In this document: piece by piece, positions 5,509 through 5,973 of the stretch
Layout: every line of letters begins with the position of its first letter
Position numbering within the stretch: position 1 is the stretch's first letter
Assembly (NCBI GenBank): GCA_964512045.1
Contig: CAZEJK010000306.1
Span: 1 to 5,973 of the forward strand
Direction of reading: 5' to 3'
Origin: CAZEJK01 sp964512045
GTDB lineage: Bacteria > Acidobacteriota > Thermoanaerobaculia > Thermoanaerobaculales > Sulfomarinibacteraceae
Length of the DNA stretch: 5,973 bases
The notes under the pieces: generated by a model
The model's database searches: none
What the model was told of the DNA's origin: nothing
Seen by the model: the letters and a program-made list of their open reading frames with translations, nothing else
Translations under genes and position numbers: made by a program

Positions 5509-5973
5509 CTACTCGGCGTAGATCCGGCAGAGGACACACGCGATGTCGTCAACACCGATGGTGCCACTGTGGTTGCAGTCGCCCGCCAATGGAGCCGCCA
5601 TTGCGTGCTCGGCGACGATGAGCTCGCGAATGTCGGCCGCATCCAGCACGCCGTTGCTGTCGGCGTCACCGGCAGCCTGCTCGATCCGGAAGCACGGTGA
5701 GAGCTCGGAGGTGCCGTCGGGTCCCGAGAAGCGTGCTGACAGGTAGAGCTCCGGCTGTGACCACACGAAGGGAAGCGGCAGCTCCGCCTCCAGGTGCCCC
5801 GAAGCATCGGTGGTGCCGCAGTCGAAGCCGAGCCACGACTCGGCATGGCCCCAGCCGCCGGTGTCGCACCCAACGCTGGCGTACAGCTCGAAGCAGCCAT
5901 CGACTGACGGCGTCGTGTCCACCTCGACGGTCACCGCGTTGACTGCACCGCAGGTGGCCGAGGCCACGATCCG
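5509..5973 (-). CDS. secreted dockerin type I protein, C-terminal 154 residues, cut by window edge
   Basis: Open through the window edge; only the last 154 residues and the stop are visible. Residues about 15-98 (VTVEVDTTPSVDGCFEL, GCDTGGWGHAESWLG, GTTDASGHLEAELPLP, SGPDGTSELSPCFRI) match the pattern of the beta-sandwich-like module that often follows parallel beta-helix/CSLREA domains in large exported proteins ('F..CD..G.GE...LG...TTDASG...ATDPDGNTSEFS.C'). Residues 102-154 form a dockerin type I pair. Repeat 1 has calcium ligands D103, D105, N107, D111 and D114. Repeat 2 has D132, N134, S136 and D143. Dockerins bind cohesins in cellulosomes, but in many non-cellulosomal bacteria they end surface or secreted proteins with unknown partners. 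The paired cysteines (8, 27, 36, 52, 94) suit an extracytoplasmic site. The GTG at 5965-5967 is almost certainly internal. The N-terminal catalytic or beta-helix part is outside the window, so its activity is unknown. Confidence 0.83.
   Translation of the reverse strand, partial: RIVASATCGAVNAVTVEVDTTPSVDGCFELYASVGCDTGGWGHAESWLGFDCGTTDASGHLEAELPLPFVWSQPELYLSARFSGPDGTSELSPCFRIEQAAGDADSNGVLDAADIRELIVAEHAMAAPLAGDCNHSGTIGVDDIACVLCRIYAE

Noticed and set aside
5213..5539. N-terminal extension of the 614-aa protein to a start at 5539
   Set aside because: It would overlap the end of the dockerin gene and put a Pro/Arg-rich stretch before a perfect signal peptide; AAGGAGG at 5221-5227 fixes the start at 5212.
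1..5973. CRISPR arrays, tRNA or rRNA genes, insertion sequences, tandem repeats
   Set aside because: Reading both strands I found no regularly spaced repeats, no cloverleaf or rRNA-like conserved segments, and no transposase or terminal inverted repeats.

Overview
The window is GC-rich (roughly two-thirds GC by eye), and every gene I can support lies on the minus strand, so transcription runs from high to low coordinates. The gene types suggest a Gram-negative, dockerin-rich lineage such as Myxococcota, Acidobacteriota or a related deltaproteobacterial group. These types are a secreted protein ending in a dockerin pair, an FHA/NtrC-type regulatory module, a membrane Fe-S protein and a FabH-like enzyme with a long N-terminal insert. 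The lineage assignment is an inference from gene content; there is no rRNA or marker gene to anchor it.

In the order of transcription: (1) 5509-5973 is the 3' end of a secreted protein. It has a beta-sandwich-like module of the kind that follows parallel beta-helix (CSLREA-type) domains, then a two-repeat dockerin type I domain. (2) 5213-5508 is intergenic, with a hairpin, a possible promoter and a strong ribosome binding site. (3) 3368-5212 encodes a 614-residue exported acidic protein of unknown function with traces of internal duplication. It is followed by a perfect 13-bp hairpin that probably ends its transcript. (4) 369-3161 encodes a 930-residue fusion: FHA domain, cyclic-nucleotide-binding-like domain, degenerate NtrC-type AAA+ domain, then about nine membrane helices carrying NapH/NosR/CcoG-like Fe-S cysteine motifs. 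(5) 1-183 is the first 61 codons of a probable beta-ketoacyl-ACP synthase III.

The genes do not look like one pathway. A terminator-like hairpin separates the 614-residue gene from the fusion gene, and the gaps are 185 to about 300 bases. The fusion protein is the most notable content. Its cytoplasmic half has the layout of a sigma-54 activator, but the GAFTGA loop and the DNA-binding domain are absent and several ATPase residues are changed. In place of a helix-turn-helix it has a redox membrane module. I read it as a membrane-anchored redox signalling or redox-controlled protein, not a transcription factor. That function is inferred.
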